Source: an uncultured beta proteobacterium
Lineage (GTDB): Bacteria > Pseudomonadota > Gammaproteobacteria > Burkholderiales > Burkholderiaceae_C
DNA: 64,000 nt
Assembly (NCBI GenBank): GCA_903876735.1
Contig: CAIRAW010000001.1
Coordinates: 1 to 64,000, forward strand
Reading direction: 5' to 3'
Below, piece by piece: positions 62,905 through 64,000 of this stretch (positions are counted from its first letter, which is position 1; each line of letters begins with the position of its first letter). The notes beneath the pieces were generated by a model. That model searched no databases and was not told the DNA's origin. It saw nothing but the letters and a program-made list of their open reading frames with translations. Position numbers and translations under genes: made by a program.

Positions 62905-64000
62905 ATGCCTCTATTTAACTGGACCGAAAAAAGTGCCAGCGTGCTACAGCAAGGCGGCGTCATTGCGCCCGATGAACGACTGCCGTGGCCGCAAACCGCC
63001 GTCATGGGCATGCAGCACGTGATCGCCATGTTTGGCGCCACCGTTCTGGCTCCGATCTTGATGGGCTTTGATCCCAATCTGGCCATTTTGATGAGCGGCA
63101 TCGGCACGCTGATCTTTTTTGTCATCACCGGTGGACGGGTGCCAAGCTACCTGGGTTCCAGTTTTGCCTTCATTGGCGTCGTGATTGCCGCCACCGGCTA
63201 TGCCGGCAAGGGGCTCAATCCGAATATCGGCGTGGCGCTGGGCGGCATCATCGCCTGCGGCGCCGCCTACACTGCGGTCGGCCTGCTGGTGCAGATCGCC
63301 GGCACCGGCTGGATTGAAAAACTGATGCCGCCGGTGGTCACCGGCGCGGTCGTTGCCGTCATCGGGCTCAACCTGGCCAGCGTCCCGATCAAGAACATGG
63401 CCGCCAGCAACTTTGATAGCTGGATGCAGGCCGTCACCTTTATCTGTGTGGCCATGGTGGCCGTGTTCACACGCGGCATGGTGCAGCGCCTGCTGATTCT
63501 GGTCGGCCTGATCGTGGCCACGCTGGTGTACGCCGTATTGACCAATGGCATGGGCCTTGGCAAGGCGCTCGACTTGTCGGGCGTTCTGAACGCCGCCTGG
63601 ATCGGTTCGCCCAATTTTGCCGCCCCCGTATTCGATGCCAAAGCCATGCTGATGATCGCGCCGGTAGCCATCATCTTGGTCGCCGAGAACCTGGGTCACA
63701 TCAAGGCCGTCACCGCCATGACCGGGCGCAATCTGGACGCCTACATGGGCCGCGCCTTCATCGGTGACGGCATCGCCACCATGGTCAGCGCCAGCGCTGG
63801 TGGCACCGGCGTCACTACCTACGCCGAGAACATCGGCGTCATGGCGGCCACCAAGATCTACTCCACCGCCATGTTTCTGGTGGCCGGTCTGCTGGCCATC
63901 GTGCTGGGTTTCAGCCCCAAGTTCGGCGCCGTCATTCAGGCTGTTCCACTGCCCGTGATGGGCGGCGTCAGCATTGTGGTGTTTGGCCTGATTGCCATCG
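62905..64000 (+). CDS. uraA: Uracil/xanthine permease, NCS2 family (partial, runs off the window)
   Basis: ATG 62905 opens a frame that continues to the right edge (365 residues seen). It has QHVIAMFGATVLAPILMGFDPNLAILMSGIGTLIFF and GGRVPSYLGSSFAF. The transport motif ILVAENLGHIKAVTAMTGRN has glutamate where UraA binds uracil, and SASAGGTGVTTYAENIGVMAATKIYS follows. These are UraA/NCS2 proton symporter signatures, and the N-terminus is closer to uracil than to xanthine carriers. The C-terminal helices are outside the window. The gap 62681-62904 shows no clear promoter or site. Confidence 0.9.
   Translation, partial: MPLFNWTEKSASVLQQGGVIAPDERLPWPQTAVMGMQHVIAMFGATVLAPILMGFDPNLAILMSGIGTLIFFVITGGRVPSYLGSSFAFIGVVIAATGYAGKGLNPNIGVALGGIIACGAAYTAVGLLVQIAGTGWIEKLMPPVVTGAVVAVIGLNLASVPIKNMAASNFDSWMQAVTFICVAMVAVFTRGMVQRLLILVGLIVATLVYAVLTNGMGLGKALDLSGVLNAAWIGSPNFAAPVFDAKAMLMIAPVAIILVAENLGHIKAVTAMTGRNLDAYMGRAFIGDGIATMVSASAGGTGVTTYAENIGVMAATKIYSTAMFLVAGLLAIVLGFSPKFGAVIQAVPLPVMGGVSIVVFGLIAI

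Overview
The window is about 64 kb of GC-rich, densely coded DNA with almost no strand gaps. The protein set points to a betaproteobacterium of the order Burkholderiales, most probably a member of the Comamonadaceae. Supporting this are the yggS-pilT-pilU block, the rsmI/yraN/SIS/BON block, a monomeric NADP isocitrate dehydrogenase and the Burkholderia-type 2-aminoethylphosphonate transporter set. This taxonomic call is inference from gene content. I saw no tRNA, rRNA, CRISPR array, phage, complete insertion sequence or broken gene. The first gene (etfA) and the last gene (uraA-like) are cut by the window edges.

Layout. (1) 1-8831: the end of etfA, a LivHMGF-type ABC importer with its binding protein, a MarR regulator, and two beta-oxidation enzymes (a hydratase/3-hydroxyacyl-CoA dehydrogenase fusion and a 3-oxoadipyl-CoA-type thiolase). 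This looks like uptake and CoA-dependent breakdown of an aromatic or dicarboxylic acid. (2) 8846-12944: monomeric icd with an FNR-like promoter, scpB, a KTSC protein and an Lrp regulator. (3) 13078-20013: a lysine-fermentation-type operon kamA-kdd-kamB-like-kamDE-kal-kce. The two subunits of the B12-dependent lysine 5,6-aminomutase are one fused protein, and a REP/MITE-like palindromic element sits exactly at the junction. (4) 20091-27960: an arginine/ornithine block on the minus strand (DcaP-type porin, polar amino acid ABC importer, EamA exporter, arginase, ornithine cyclodeaminase), divergent from two overlapping Lrp regulators. (5) 27975-34389: housekeeping genes (yggS, pilT, pilU, a beta-hydroxyacid dehydrogenase, BON lipoprotein, SIS isomerase, yraN, rsmI).

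(6) 34538-53555 is a large phosphonate and amine region. It holds a sarcosine/dimethylglycine dehydrogenase-like flavoprotein, an EamA transporter, a phosphonoacetaldehyde hydrolase-like enzyme, a PbfA-like PLP lyase, a GntR regulator, a 2-aminoethylphosphonate ABC importer (binding protein, ATPase, fused double permease) and the transaminase PhnW. Downstream of phnW in the same direction lies a tight four-gene module: a glutamine-synthetase-like ligase, an iron alcohol dehydrogenase, a PuuD-like gamma-glutamyl hydrolase and an aldehyde dehydrogenase. A 31-bp sequence occurs in both divergent control regions (37934 and 43562) and ties the two halves into one likely regulon. A wax-ester-synthase-like acyltransferase and an alpha/beta hydrolase lie between the halves.

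(7) 53712-64000: a HAD phosphatase, ChrA, an acyl-CoA synthetase, a 7TMR-DISM diguanylate cyclase, a PhnD-like binding protein overlapping a hybrid-input histidine kinase, a hemerythrin protein and a uracil/xanthine permease.

Short palindromic repeats of one family recur in intergenic positions at 19131, 34408, 47607 and 53587. The most notable points are the kamD-kamE fusion at a repeat element, the shared operator that pulls the demethylating flavoprotein into the phosphonate regulon, the gamma-glutamylation module behind phnW, the class-II FNR-like promoter of icd, and a terminator-bearing leader before the basic amino acid binding protein.
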